From the NCBI GenBank assembly GCA_016793635.1, contig JAEUMD010000011.1, positions 372,001-436,000 on the forward strand: a DNA stretch of 64,000 nucleotides, in the 5' to 3' direction. Each line of letters starts with the position of its first letter. Position 1 is the first letter of the stretch. The position numbers and the translations under genes are program-made. Shown here in pieces: positions 46,710-56,089 of this stretch. The notes under the pieces were generated by a model. The model saw only the letters and a program-made list of their open reading frames with translations. It had not been told where the DNA came from and ran no database searches. Source of the DNA: Hyphomicrobiaceae bacterium (GTDB lineage: Bacteria > Pseudomonadota > Alphaproteobacteria > Rhizobiales > Hyphomicrobiaceae).

Positions 46710-47969
46710 TCACGCCGCCGCAGGTGCAGGCGCAGGGCGACGCACACCCTCCTCGCGGATCGGCCAGTTGACCAGCGCGGCGAAAATGCCGAGACCGACC
46801 GAGATCCACCACATCGCATCGTAGCTGTGCAGCTTGTCGAAAACATAGCCGCCGAGCCAGGCGCCGAGGAACGATCCGACCTGATGCGACAGGAAGACGA
46901 TGCCATAGAGCGTGCTCATCCAGCGTGGCCCGAACATCGTGCCGACTATTCCGCTGGTCAACGGCACGGTCGAGAGCCAGAGCAGCCCGAGCAAGCCGCT
47001 CACCACCACGATCGACGTCTCGGTGACCGGAAGAAACAGGAACGCGAGAAAGACGAGCGAGCGTCCGAGATAGATCAGCACGAGGCCGTAGCGCTTGGGT
47101 CGAAACCGTCCCCATTGCCCGGCGAGATAGGTGCCGACGAGGTTGCCGAGGCCGACCACCGTCAACGCCAGGACTGCCACCTCCGCACCGAGCCCCTGGT
47201 CCGCGACGTAGGCCGGGAGATGCGTTCCGTAAAACACGACGTGGAAACCGCAGACGAAGAAGCCCGCATTGAGCAGCCAGTAGCTGCGACTACGAAAGGC
47301 CTCGGCGAGCGCTTCGCGCAGCGTCTGCGATGACCCGTCGCCCGCGTGCACCGCGGGCCGCCCACTGACCGGCAGTGCCAGGACGAAAATGATCGCCGTC
47401 GTTGCGGAGAGCAGCAACAGGCTGTTCTGCCAGCCAAGCGCGCCGATCGCGAGATGGGTGTAGGGCAGAGCGATTAGGATGCCCACACCGCTGCCCATGC
47501 CGATTGCCGCGATGGCTGACGAACGGTTTTCCGGTGACACGGCGCGGGCGACGGCTCCGACCATCGCATTGACGCCGCAGCCGGCGACGCCGATCCCGAG
47601 CAGCACGCCGGAGACGAGAAGATCGAACTCGCTCCTCGCCGCGTACATCGCCAGCAATCCGGCCGTGAGCGAGACCGCGCCCGTGACGGCGACTCGTCCC
47701 GCACCATAGGCATCGGATATGCCGCCGGCGAACGGCGCCGCCACGCCCCAGACGATGTTGGCGACGGCAACCGCGAGCGCGAACGCCTCGCGGCCGAGCG
47801 ACAGAGTTTCGGATACGGGCTTCAGATACAGCCCCATCGCCTGGCGCAGACCCATGGCGATGGCGGCGATGGCGGCGGCCGCCAGGATCACCATCCAAGC
47901 TGGACGACCTGACGCGGGCGAGGCGGCGCGAAGCGCGCCGGACGGGCTGTCGTTGACGGAGCGCTGCAT
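46710..47969 (-). CDS. MFS transporter
   Basis: About 419 residues, twelve predicted membrane segments. The first membrane segment is preceded by a hydrophilic N-terminus; the loop 2-3 region GGISDAYGAGRVAV is an MFS loop motif. Overall it resembles the oxalate:formate/monocarboxylate-type subgroup (QAMGLYLKPVSETL near the first helix), but the substrate is not determined. The start at 47969 is one of several choices; the frame is open to 48068. Confidence 0.87.
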   Translation of the reverse strand: MQRSVNDSPSGALRAASPASGRPAWMVILAAAAIAAIAMGLRQAMGLYLKPVSETLSLGREAFALAVAVANIVWGVAAPFAGGISDAYGAGRVAVTGAVSLTAGLLAMYAARSEFDLLVSGVLLGIGVAGCGVNAMVGAVARAVSPENRSSAIAAIGMGSGVGILIALPYTHLAIGALGWQNSLLLLSATTAIIFVLALPVSGRPAVHAGDGSSQTLREALAEAFRSRSYWLLNAGFFVCGFHVVFYGTHLPAYVADQGLGAEVAVLALTVVGLGNLVGTYLAGQWGRFRPKRYGLVLIYLGRSLVFLAFLFLPVTETSIVVVSGLLGLLWLSTVPLTSGIVGTMFGPRWMSTLYGIVFLSHQVGSFLGAWLGGYVFDKLHSYDAMWWISVGLGIFAALVNWPIREEGVRRPAPAPAAA

Positions 47970-48096
47970 GAGATCCCGATGCGGGCAATGGCTGCGGAAT
48001 GTCGCCGCCCGTTCGATGGCGGCGCGGCGGGTTCGCATGCTTACCACGCCAAGAGCCGATCCAGGCACGCTATTGCCGGTTGGCTCGGGCGCGCCG

Positions 48097-49026
48097 TCAA
48101 CACGGCGTCAGATGCAGCCTGTCGAGCTCTACCACGCCCGTGCCGCCCGCCGTCAGCCCACGGCCGATCACCTCGATGTTCCATGCGCCCTCATCCTTGC
48201 GCACGCGGATCAGGTTGTAGCGGCCGAGCGGCTCGCCCTTGTGGCGATGGGCGGCCGAGCCGGAGGCGATCCCGAGGATTGGCACGCGGACATGCCCTCC
48301 CTCGCACCAGACGAGGCTGTCACGATGCATGTGCCCATGCACGACGAGCTCGGCGCCATGACGTGAGAGCACGGCCTCGACTGCGTGGGCGTCGGCCATG
48401 CCGCGGTTCGCCGAAGCTTGTCCGGGCAGCGGCGGATGGTGGATCATCACGACGCGCGCGAGCCCGCTGGAACCGAGGTTCTCGAGAAGAGTTGCGAGGC
48501 GCGCGAGCTGTTCTTCCCCAACCCGTCCCGCCGAGACGAACGGGCGCGTTTCGATTGCGGAGTTGACGCCAACCAGCGCGACATTCCCGACCCGGCGCAC
48601 ATAGGGAAACCCGCGCCGTCCGGGTGGTGCGGCAAGCGTCTCACCGAACTCGTCCGCGCGCATATAGGGCCGCCAGGTTTCAACGCCCCCGTGGCTGCGC
48701 AGACGCGTGTAGATGTCATGGTTACCCGGGACGACGCTCACCAATCCGGGATCGCCCAGCGCCTCGAGCCAGACGAGGGCCGCCTCGTACTCCGCCGGCA
48801 GCCCAATGTTGCAGAGATCGCCCGTCACGGCGATATGGTCGGGCGCGAACGCCCGCATGTCGTCAACGAGCACATCGACGATCTCGCGTCGGTGCACCGC
48901 CTTGCGGCCGCGATGCCAGTTCAGCAGTCCGAGCGTGCGCTTGACGTTCCAGTGCCGCGGCGTGAAGCCTGCGAGCGGCGTCATGTGCAGGTCGGAAATG
49001 TGCGCGATGACGGTGGCGTCCGGCAT
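48097..49026 (-). CDS. Metallophosphoesterase (calcineurin-like)
   Basis: 309 residues. All five metal-binding motifs are present in order: HISDLHM near residue 8, TGDLCN near residue 60, GNHD near residue 95, MIHHPP near residue 195 and VHGHMH near residue 235. Likely a cyclic-nucleotide or phosphodiester hydrolase of the CpdA/Icc class; the substrate is not shown. ATG 49026 has AAGGAACG upstream; ATG 49071 is an alternative with a weaker site. It is divergent from the degenerate Nudix gene. Confidence 0.88.
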   Translation of the reverse strand: MPDATVIAHISDLHMTPLAGFTPRHWNVKRTLGLLNWHRGRKAVHRREIVDVLVDDMRAFAPDHIAVTGDLCNIGLPAEYEAALVWLEALGDPGLVSVVPGNHDIYTRLRSHGGVETWRPYMRADEFGETLAAPPGRRGFPYVRRVGNVALVGVNSAIETRPFVSAGRVGEEQLARLATLLENLGSSGLARVVMIHHPPLPGQASANRGMADAHAVEAVLSRHGAELVVHGHMHRDSLVWCEGGHVRVPILGIASGSAAHRHKGEPLGRYNLIRVRKDEGAWNIEVIGRGLTAGGTGVVELDRLHLTPC

Positions 49027-49127
49027 GCCGGGATCGTTCCTTCTTGCTCCGTAATTCGCCCTTATAGTCATCTTCGACCGCAGACCGAAACGCCGGCCCC
49101 GGCGAACTCGAGGAGCCTTCACCGCAG

Positions 49128-49595
49128 ATGTCCCGCGCCGTTTCGCTCTTTCTCCAGCGCTACTGGCGGTTTTCGCGCGGATTGACGCTCGCGGTCGAAG
49201 CCGCGGTGATCGACGGCGAGGGGCGCTTCCTTCTGATTCGAGGGCCACGCGAGCGCTTCTGGCGCTTGCCCGGAGGCCCGGTCGAGAAGGGTGAGGCGGC
49301 CGGCGATGCCGTCGCGCGCGTGCTGCGGACAAGGGCGGCGATCGAGCCAGGAGGGGCGGCCGAGTTGTTCGCGGTGTACCGTGCGCCGCCCCATACGGGC
49401 AGCGACCACGTGGCACTCATGGTGGTGCGGGCCTGGAGCGCGTGGACGCCAAACCGGCATGGTGCGCGGTCTCGCTCGGCGCTTGGAGAGATCGGCTCGT
49501 TCGGTCCCGGCGAGCTGCCGCGCGATACCGATCCGGTGGCCGCTGCCCGCATCTCCGACGTGGCGCGCGGAACGCCGACACCCGACGAAGCTTGA
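49128..49595 (+). CDS. Nudix-fold protein with degenerate catalytic box
   Basis: 155 residues, collinear with the rhizobial Nudix family starting RYWRxxRGLTL. The first part of the box is kept (LPGGPVEKGEAAG), but the REUxEExG core is replaced by ARVLRTRAAIEPG, so the glutamates that bind the catalytic metals are absent. The flanking fold is intact on both sides in one frame (LAVEAAVIDGEGRFLLIRGP before, DHVALMVVRAW after), so it is not a frameshift. Probably a non-hydrolytic Nudix-fold protein or an early pseudogene. Confidence 0.75.
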   Translation: MSRAVSLFLQRYWRFSRGLTLAVEAAVIDGEGRFLLIRGPRERFWRLPGGPVEKGEAAGDAVARVLRTRAAIEPGGAAELFAVYRAPPHTGSDHVALMVVRAWSAWTPNRHGARSRSALGEIGSFGPGELPRDTDPVAAARISDVARGTPTPDEA

Positions 49596-49828
49596 GCGGT
49601 GGCGAAGCCCGTTTCCCTCGATATTTCCTCAGGATTGACCGGCGGCCCGCTGCCCACGGTCGCGACGGCACACGAACTTTGGACCCGCGGTTACGGGGGG
49701 CAGAGGCTGGCGTTTCGACTGCGCGGGCCGCGTCGCCGGGCTGCTGGACCCCGGACCGGCCCCATGCTATGCGCCGCCTCGCCCCGAGCCGGCGTTCCGC
49801 CGACCTCGCACCGTGAGGCCGGAACGCC

Positions 49829-50338
49829 ATGAGCACGTCGCAAGATCTGACCATTCGGCCGGTACGGCCCGAAGACCTGCCGGCCGTCTCGGCGCTGCAC
49901 CGCGCCGCGTTCGGCCCTGGCCGCTTTGCGCGCACCGCCTATCGTGTGCGCGAGGGCACACCCGCCATCACACCCCATTGCCGCGCCGCGATGCTCGGCA
50001 CGCGGCTCGTGGCGGTCTTGCGGTTCACGGAAATCAGGATCGGCGGAAAGGCCGGCGCTCTGCTCCTCGGGCCCGTCGCGATTGATCCGGCCGTCGCCGG
50101 TAAGGGCTATGGCCGCGCCCTCATCGCTCGCGCCATCGACGACGCGCGTGTTGCCGGAAACAAGCTCGTGCTGCTGGTTGGCGACCTGCCGTACTACGGC
50201 CGCTTCGGATTCACGCCTGTGCCCCACGGCCAGATCGCGCTGCCCGGCCCGGTCAATCCCGCGCGCCTGCTGGCACTCGAACTCGTGCCGCAGGCACTGA
50301 CCGAGTTCCGCGGCGTGGTGACGGCCGACCGCTCCTAA
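49829..50338 (+). CDS. GNAT family N-acetyltransferase
   Basis: 169 residues of the YhbS-like GNAT type. The acetyl-CoA pyrophosphate-binding motif is AVAGKGYGRALIARAIDDAR near residue 90, preceded by LLLGPVAIDPA (beta4). The YYGRFGFTPV segment near residue 130 is the typical end of the fold. Acceptor substrate unknown. It overlaps no gene; 233 bases of non-coding sequence separate it from the Nudix-fold gene. Confidence 0.9.
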   Translation: MSTSQDLTIRPVRPEDLPAVSALHRAAFGPGRFARTAYRVREGTPAITPHCRAAMLGTRLVAVLRFTEIRIGGKAGALLLGPVAIDPAVAGKGYGRALIARAIDDARVAGNKLVLLVGDLPYYGRFGFTPVPHGQIALPGPVNPARLLALELVPQALTEFRGVVTADRS

Positions 50339-50368
50339 GCGCCGACAGCCGCGCGCGAGGCTGAATGC

Positions 50369-51814
50369 TCAGCCGCGCCAGAACTCTGGCCGGAACAGCA
50401 CCAGCACCGTGAACAGCTCGAGGCGGCCGAGCAGCATTGCGAACGACAGCACCCATTTGGCGGCATCGGGCAGCGTCGCAAAATTTCCGGCCGGTCCGAC
50501 GATATCGCCGAGGCCGGGACCCACATTGCCAAGCGCCTGCGCGGCGGACGAGAACGACGTGACGATGTCGAGCCCCATGCCCGACAGCATGACCGTGAAG
50601 ATGCCGACCGTCGCCATGTAGATCGCCAGGAACGCGACGACGGAGAACGGCACGTCGTCAGGCAGGCGGCGTCCATTGTAGGACAGCGGAACGATGCGGT
50701 TGGGCGAGATGAGGTGTGTGAAATGGCGCCGCGTCAGCAGTCCGGCGACTTGGAGGCGGTAGATTTTGATCGCACCCGCCGTCGATCCCGAGCAGCCGCC
50801 GACAAACGTCAACAGCAGAAATAGCCCGACAGCGAACGTCCCCCACGCCGTGTAGTCCGTGCTGGCGAAACCCGTGGTGGTGACGATTGAGGTGACGTTG
50901 AAGGCCGACATGCGCATGGCGTCGATGAAGTTGAGCTCGCGCGAGATCGAGAGCCACAGCGCCAGAATGAACGTGACGACGACGAGAAAGCCGATGAACC
51001 CGCGCACCTGCTCGTCGGACCACAACGCGCCGGGCTCTCCCCTCACAGCACGAAACAGCACGAGAAACGGCATCGCGCCAAGCGCCATGAAGAGGGTGCC
51101 GGCCCATTCGATCGGCGGCGATTGAAAGAAGCCAAAGCTCGCATCGTGCGTCGAGAACCCGCCCGTCGCTATCGTCGCGAGCGAATGGGTGATCGCGTCG
51201 AAAAATGTCATGCCGAAGGTCGCGTAGACCAGCGTGCACAGCAGAATCAGGGCGACGTAGACACCCGCTGTGGCGGCGACGAGCTCGAGCGAGCGAGGCA
51301 ATATCTTCTCGCTTCGATCAGAGCTCTCGGCGTGGAAAAGCTGCATGCCGCCGACGCGCAGGAACGGCAGGATGAGGATGGCCATGACGATGATGCCGAT
51401 ACCACCGATGCCGTTGAGCAAGGCACGCCACAGCAGCACGCCGCGCGGCAGGTCGTCGAGCTTGGTCAGCACCGTCGAGCCGGTGGTGGTGAGGCCCGAC
51501 ATCGTCTCGAAATAGGCGTCGGTATAGGACACGCCGAGGCTGATGAAGGGGAGCGCGGCGAAGGCGCAGAGCGCCGTCCAACTGAGTGTCGTCAGTAGGA
51601 ACGCATCCTTGACCGTCAACTGAGCCGGGCGGTCGTCGTAGTTGAGCAGTACCAGCAGCCCGGCGATGAACAAGGTGAAGGCGGCGGCGCCGGCGAACGC
51701 GCGCCAATCCTCGTTGCCGTCGGCGAGATCTACGAAGGCCGGCAGCATCATCGTCAACGACACGACGGCGAGCATCAGGCCGAGCGACATCAGGATGGGA
51801 CGGAAATGGATCAT
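50369..51814 (-). CDS. trkH: TrkH family potassium transporter subunit
   Basis: 481 residues with the four-fold repeated membrane-pore-membrane plan. Selectivity-filter loops are visible, e.g. MSGLTTTGSTVL near residue 108, HSLATIATGGFSTHD near residue 210 and TSIVTTTGFASTD near residue 310, plus AAQALGNVGPGLG near residue 430. It requires the cytoplasmic regulator TrkA, which is not encoded here. Convergent with the GNAT gene, 30 bases apart. Confidence 0.93.
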   Translation of the reverse strand: MIHFRPILMSLGLMLAVVSLTMMLPAFVDLADGNEDWRAFAGAAAFTLFIAGLLVLLNYDDRPAQLTVKDAFLLTTLSWTALCAFAALPFISLGVSYTDAYFETMSGLTTTGSTVLTKLDDLPRGVLLWRALLNGIGGIGIIVMAILILPFLRVGGMQLFHAESSDRSEKILPRSLELVAATAGVYVALILLCTLVYATFGMTFFDAITHSLATIATGGFSTHDASFGFFQSPPIEWAGTLFMALGAMPFLVLFRAVRGEPGALWSDEQVRGFIGFLVVVTFILALWLSISRELNFIDAMRMSAFNVTSIVTTTGFASTDYTAWGTFAVGLFLLLTFVGGCSGSTAGAIKIYRLQVAGLLTRRHFTHLISPNRIVPLSYNGRRLPDDVPFSVVAFLAIYMATVGIFTVMLSGMGLDIVTSFSSAAQALGNVGPGLGDIVGPAGNFATLPDAAKWVLSFAMLLGRLELFTVLVLFRPEFWRG

Positions 51815-52168
51815 CTACTGTCCCGGTCTGCTTCAGCGAAATAGCGTCCGCGACGCCTTCGATCCCTACTGGCTTGCCGCAATCCTATCAACGCCGATGG
51901 AAGCACAGGTGATCCATCTTCGTCGCGAAGGGCGATCCGAATCCCACTCACGGATGCCAGCACAGCTCGCCGGAGTTGCGCCGCGCGCACCGATCTCGGC
52001 CCGTCGTGCACCGCACCGCCGGGCTCGTGCAACACGCCGCGACGCTGCCCGCGACACGACCTGGCGAGGCACTTCGGGTTGCCCGCTCGCCGTATCGATT
52101 AGAGCAGATCAGCCTTTACGATTGCTTTCGCCGAGGCTCTTCCTGGAGCCCGCCGGTTGCATAGGCCG
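51815..52168. other. Intergenic region trkH-purA
   Basis: 354 bases without a supported gene, between two minus-strand genes. A single TTAGAGCAGATCAG sequence at about 52097 resembles one end of the rhizobial repeats seen at 33209, but no matching second arm is clear. Confidence 0.4.
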
Positions 52169-53461
52169 TCAATCGGCGAACGGATCGCGCATCAGGATAG
52201 TGTCGTCACGCTCCGGGCTCGTCGACAGCAGATCGACGCGGCACTCGATCAGCTCCTCGATGTGTCGGACATATTTCACCGCCTGCGCCGGCAACTCCGC
52301 CCAGCTCCTGGCGCCGCGCGTCGATTGCGTCCAGCCCTCGAAGGTCTCGTAGATCGGCTCGATGCGCTCCTGGCTATTCTGGCCGGCGGGCAGGCGATCG
52401 ATGCGCTCGCCGTCCAGCTTGTAACCGACGCAGAGCTTGATCTCCTTGAAGCCGTCGAGCACGTCGAGCTTGGTCAGCGCGATGCCGTCGATGCCCGTCA
52501 CCTTGATCGTCTGGCGGACGAGCACCGCGTCGAACCAGCCGCAGCGACGCGCGCGCCCTGTCACGGTGCCGAACTCGTGGCCACGCTTGCCGATCTCCTG
52601 TCCCACCTCGTCGAGCAACTCGGTCGGAAACGGACCGGAGCCGACGCGCGTGGTGTAGGCCTTGGCGATACCGAGCACATATCCGACTTGGCGCGGCCCC
52701 ATGCCCGAGCCGGTCGCCGCCTGCGCCGCGACCGTGTTGGAGGACGTCACGAACGGATACGTGCCGTGATCGATATCGAGCAGCGCACCCTGCGCACCCT
52801 CGAACAGAATGCGCTTGCCGGCCTTGCGCTCGCGATCGAGCAGATCCCACGTCACGTCGATGAACGGCAGGATCTTCGGAGCAATCTCGGCGAGCTCGGC
52901 CATAAGCCCGGCCCGGTCGATCTCGGGCTTGCTGAGGCCGCGGCGCAAAGCGTTGTGATGCACCAGGATGCGATCCACCTTGGGACCGAGTGTCTCTAGG
53001 TTCTTCAAGTCCTGCGCGCGGATGGCGCGGCGTCCAACCTTGTCCTCGTAGGCCGGGCCGATGCCACGGCCCGTGGTGCCGATCTTGCCGGCGCCTGCGG
53101 CCTCCTCCCGCATCTGGTCGAGCTCGCGGTGCAACGGCAGGATGAGCGTCGCGTTCTCGGCGATGCGCAACGTCTCGCGCGTCACACTCACGCCTTGCTT
53201 GCCCAGTCGCTCGATTTCGGCGCACAGCGCCCACGGATCGACGACTACGCCATTGCCGATGATCCCGAGCTTGCCGGGTCGGACGACGCCCGAGGGCAGC
53301 AGCGACAGCTTGTAGGTGTTCTCGCCGATCACCAGGGTGTGTCCGGCGTTATGGCCGCCCTGGAAACGCACCACCACATCGGCGCGCTCAGACAGCCAAT
53401 CGACGATCTTGCCCTTGCCCTCGTCGCCCCATTGGGCGCCGATCACCACCACGTTCGCCAT
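52169..53461 (-). CDS. purA: Adenylosuccinate synthetase
   Basis: First committed step from IMP to AMP. 430 residues. GTP/active-site motif [20 protein letters not shown] at the N-terminus, [20 protein letters not shown], the IMP loop [14 protein letters not shown] near residue 130, and [20 protein letters not shown] near residue 225. The ATG 53461 has GAGGAGCC as ribosome site, directly after a strong leader hairpin at 53483-53511. Confidence 0.98.
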   Translation of the reverse strand: MANVVVIGAQWGDEGKGKIVDWLSERADVVVRFQGGHNAGHTLVIGENTYKLSLLPSGVVRPGKLGIIGNGVVVDPWALCAEIERLGKQGVSVTRETLRIAENATLILPLHRELDQMREEAAGAGKIGTTGRGIGPAYEDKVGRRAIRAQDLKNLETLGPKVDRILVHHNALRRGLSKPEIDRAGLMAELAEIAPKILPFIDVTWDLLDRERKAGKRILFEGAQGALLDIDHGTYPFVTSSNTVAAQAATGSGMGPRQVGYVLGIAKAYTTRVGSGPFPTELLDEVGQEIGKRGHEFGTVTGRARRCGWFDAVLVRQTIKVTGIDGIALTKLDVLDGFKEIKLCVGYKLDGERIDRLPAGQNSQERIEPIYETFEGWTQSTRGARSWAELPAQAVKYVRHIEELIECRVDLLSTSPERDDTILMRDPFAD

Positions 53462-53482
53462 ATCGGCTCCTCGAAAAGCAGA

Positions 53483-53511
53483 ACGGCTCCGGACGAAACG
53501 TCCGGAGCCGT
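53483..53511 (-). promoter_or_regulatory. Leader hairpin before purA / terminator of the MuiA-like gene
   Basis: Perfect 13-bp stem ACGGCTCCGGACG/CGTCCGGAGCCGT with a 3-base loop. On the minus strand it is followed by TCTGCTTTTC and then the purA ribosome site GAGGAGCCG. The first arm CGGCTCC is also complementary to GGAGCCG of the ribosome site (53464-53470), so two exclusive pairings exist. It may simply end the upstream transcript. Confidence 0.65.
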
Positions 53512-53740
53512 GGAGGCATTTATCGCGAAGGGCCGCGTTCGGCAACCGCGGAAAGCCGCTCTCGGCCGATCCGCGGGCGGCAAGACGACCGGCGTCGAAG
53601 TGGTATCGCCGTCGAGGGCGGCGCCCGGCGCTACCCCCGGACAGACCGCACCTCGACCCGGAGCTGGCACTCAGACCAAAAAATTCCGGAGCAATTTCAT
53701 CGAACCGCTCGGCGCCGGGCGGTCTTAGTGTGGGCGATCT

Positions 53741-55438
53741 TTAGCGCCCGGAATAAGTGATCGATTTCGCTGCCGGCCAGATGACCCGATAACCGAACTC
53801 GATGACCTTCTCCTCGTCGGCTTCGAGCTTCATGTCCCAAGCGACGACACCGCGCCTATCCTCGACGTCGCGAACGGTCGGCTGGTGCCGGCCGATCCAC
53901 TCCACCTTGATCTCGTCCTGGCGCGAAACCGGGATCTGGTCGAGTACCGAGACTTCGATGGAGCGCTCGTGCATGTTCTTGACGGAAAGGCGATAATTGC
54001 GCTCGTCGGTCTTCGAGGCGGAGATCAGCCCGGTCTCGCCGCGCTTCTCCTCGGCGATCGAATGGCGGACCCGCACCATGTCGTCAGCGCCGAAGCCGAG
54101 TTCGTGTTTCTCGCCGCCCGCGAGCAAAGGCAGTTGGCCGTTACCGACGAAAGTGCCGTCCCTGAACAGCGCCACTGGCCCCGGCAGCATGGGCGAGCCG
54201 CGGGGAACATCGACCTTGGCGTAGAGATAGGCCTTGGCGTCGCGCTTCGGGACGGTGCGGGCAAGAAGCTGCGGTTCGAAGCGATCGATCTTGAGGTCCA
54301 GGCTCTTCGGCTCGCCGGTGGTGGCGACGCTGGCGCGCCCCGAAACGAGATAGGTGGTCTGGAACGGTGCCACCTCGGCCTCTGCGAGAGCCCGCGTCGC
54401 CTTTCGCAGCACCGGCGCGGCGGGGGCGGCCGCATCCATCGCCGCCACGGCCTCGGCAGCGGGCGGCGGCGGGGCGGCTCCGTCCGCCATCTGCCGGATG
54501 GCGCGCGACGCGGGTGCCGCCATCGGCACCGGACGCGGTTCGAAGAAATCGACGCTGATCGTTGCGAGTTGTGGTGCGGCGGTACCAGCGGTCGGACGCG
54601 CCGTGGCGAGCTGGATCGCAACGTCCTCCCAGGCTTCTCCGGTCTGCTGGGTGATGGTGGCACGCCGCGTGAGTTCGAGCGCAGGACCTTTGGTTTTCGA
54701 GCCGGTGGCGAGGCGCGCGTCATAACTCGGCGACCAGCTTGCGCTCGCGACCTGATAGCGGACGGTGAGGTCTGCCTCGAGCGACTGCTCGGCCTTGACC
54801 GCGATCTTCACCTCGGTCCGTTCCTCCTGGCTCGGCGCAAGGCTCGTGAGTTCGTTGCGCAGGTCGGTGAGACGGCGGTCCAGCGTACGCATTTCGACTT
54901 CGGCATCGATGCGTGCCTTGGCGATGTCGCGCAGACTCGTTCCCATGAGCGCCAGGATCGATGCCCAATCGTCGCGGGCAGGCGCCGCGCCGGCCGGCAA
55001 CGGCGGGCGGTTCGGCAAGTTGGCGAGGTTGGCGACGAGACTTTTCTGAACATCGGCCGCTGCGATGCGAGCTTCCGCGATCCGTCGCTGGTCTTCGAAC
55101 GTTTCGATCTCGGCTTCGAGGCGCTTGCGCTCGGCCTCCGTCTTGGCGCTCTCCTGCTCGGAAAGATAGAGCCGCCGGCTGTCGACCGCGCCGAGTTCCA
55201 TCGGCTGTGCCGACTTGCCGTCGACACGGATCGAGCTCGCAACCGCCTCGGCCGGCAGGTTGGCGAACACGACCGTGTGCTCACCCTTGGCGATCGTCAC
55301 GCGCGCGGTACGAACGACCTCGGCACCAGACGGGAACACGGTCACCGCATCGATGCGGGATGTCGCGGCGACCGTTTCCGCGGCGGCACCCGAGCCTCCG
55401 GCGAGAAGGACGACGGCGGCTGCGATCGGCGTGCGCAT
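53741..55438 (-). CDS. Mucoidy inhibitor MuiA family protein (DUF4139)
   Basis: 565 residues. Signal peptide (AAAVVLLAGGSGAAAETVAA), an N-terminal DUF4140-type domain (VTVFPSGAEVVRTARVTIAK), a coiled coil at about residues 85-195 (ESAKTEAERKRLEAEIETFE), and a large C-terminal DUF4139 domain (YQVASASWSPSYDARLATGS, LVSGRASVATTGEP, VEWIGRHQPTVRDVEDRRGV). Predicted periplasmic. An Ala/Pro-rich insert near residue 320-345 divides the DUF4139 part. Function of the family is not established; the name comes from a Shigella locus affecting mucoidy. Confidence 0.87.
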   Translation of the reverse strand: MRTPIAAAVVLLAGGSGAAAETVAATSRIDAVTVFPSGAEVVRTARVTIAKGEHTVVFANLPAEAVASSIRVDGKSAQPMELGAVDSRRLYLSEQESAKTEAERKRLEAEIETFEDQRRIAEARIAAADVQKSLVANLANLPNRPPLPAGAAPARDDWASILALMGTSLRDIAKARIDAEVEMRTLDRRLTDLRNELTSLAPSQEERTEVKIAVKAEQSLEADLTVRYQVASASWSPSYDARLATGSKTKGPALELTRRATITQQTGEAWEDVAIQLATARPTAGTAAPQLATISVDFFEPRPVPMAAPASRAIRQMADGAAPPPPAAEAVAAMDAAAPAAPVLRKATRALAEAEVAPFQTTYLVSGRASVATTGEPKSLDLKIDRFEPQLLARTVPKRDAKAYLYAKVDVPRGSPMLPGPVALFRDGTFVGNGQLPLLAGGEKHELGFGADDMVRVRHSIAEEKRGETGLISASKTDERNYRLSVKNMHERSIEVSVLDQIPVSRQDEIKVEWIGRHQPTVRDVEDRRGVVAWDMKLEADEEKVIEFGYRVIWPAAKSITYSGR

Positions 55439-56089
55439 CGGGAAACTCCATTCTGTAAACGTACTGATGTGATTGCGGTGTGGTTGTCGCCGGCGTAGCC
55501 GGCATGCGGGCCGAATCTCCAAGGCCGCTTCGATAGGCACGGGAAATTGCGGTTCTATTATCGGCGAATTGATGTCGGTCGCTTCAAACGACGACACCGA
55601 GCTATGTTGACATCGAATTCCCGCCATCGGCTGGACCCTCGTGCCGGCGGGACGATGCACTATCGATCCGTGAGATCCGTGGCGTCCGCCGAGGGGCAAC
55701 GGCCGGATAACCAATGGCTCTCTGGCATGCTGCATCCCGCAGGCCGATGCACCGGCTGCGTCGTCGCTCGTTCATTAACCGAGAGTAGGAATCGATTCCG
55801 CATGAGCATTCGGACGATGGAGCCGAAAAGCTCAGCGGGATAAACTGTTGATGGCGGCTGCCCGTGCGAGAGCGACAGCTCTCAATACCAATGTTTGCTT
55901 GATTCCGGCCCCGCCAGACTATAGCGCCTTAGGCAATCGCTCAAATTCGCGCCATCGCGATGGCGAACCGTTCAGCGCCGCGGCGGCTTCGGATCGAAGC
56001 GGAGCCGATGTACGTGGCCCCGAACTCGATTTCGAACCGAGTGAAGCAGACCAGCATCGTCAACAACCGCAGAGTCGAAGACGAAAAAG
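55439..56089. other. Divergent region MuiA-like gene | phaC
   Basis: 651 bases with no supported gene, between two divergent starts. It carries the 16-base perfect palindrome CGCCATCGCGATGGCG at 55950-55965, about 125 bases before phaC. Confidence 0.5.

Noticed and set aside
49599-49832. 77-codon frame between the Nudix-fold and GNAT genes
   Set aside because: Begins plausibly but turns into a Pro/Arg-rich random chain and overlaps the GNAT start; not supported.
53885-55498. 537-codon open frame opposite the MuiA-like gene
   Set aside because: Antisense shadow caused by codon bias; the minus-strand gene has signal peptide, coiled coil and DUF4139 features.
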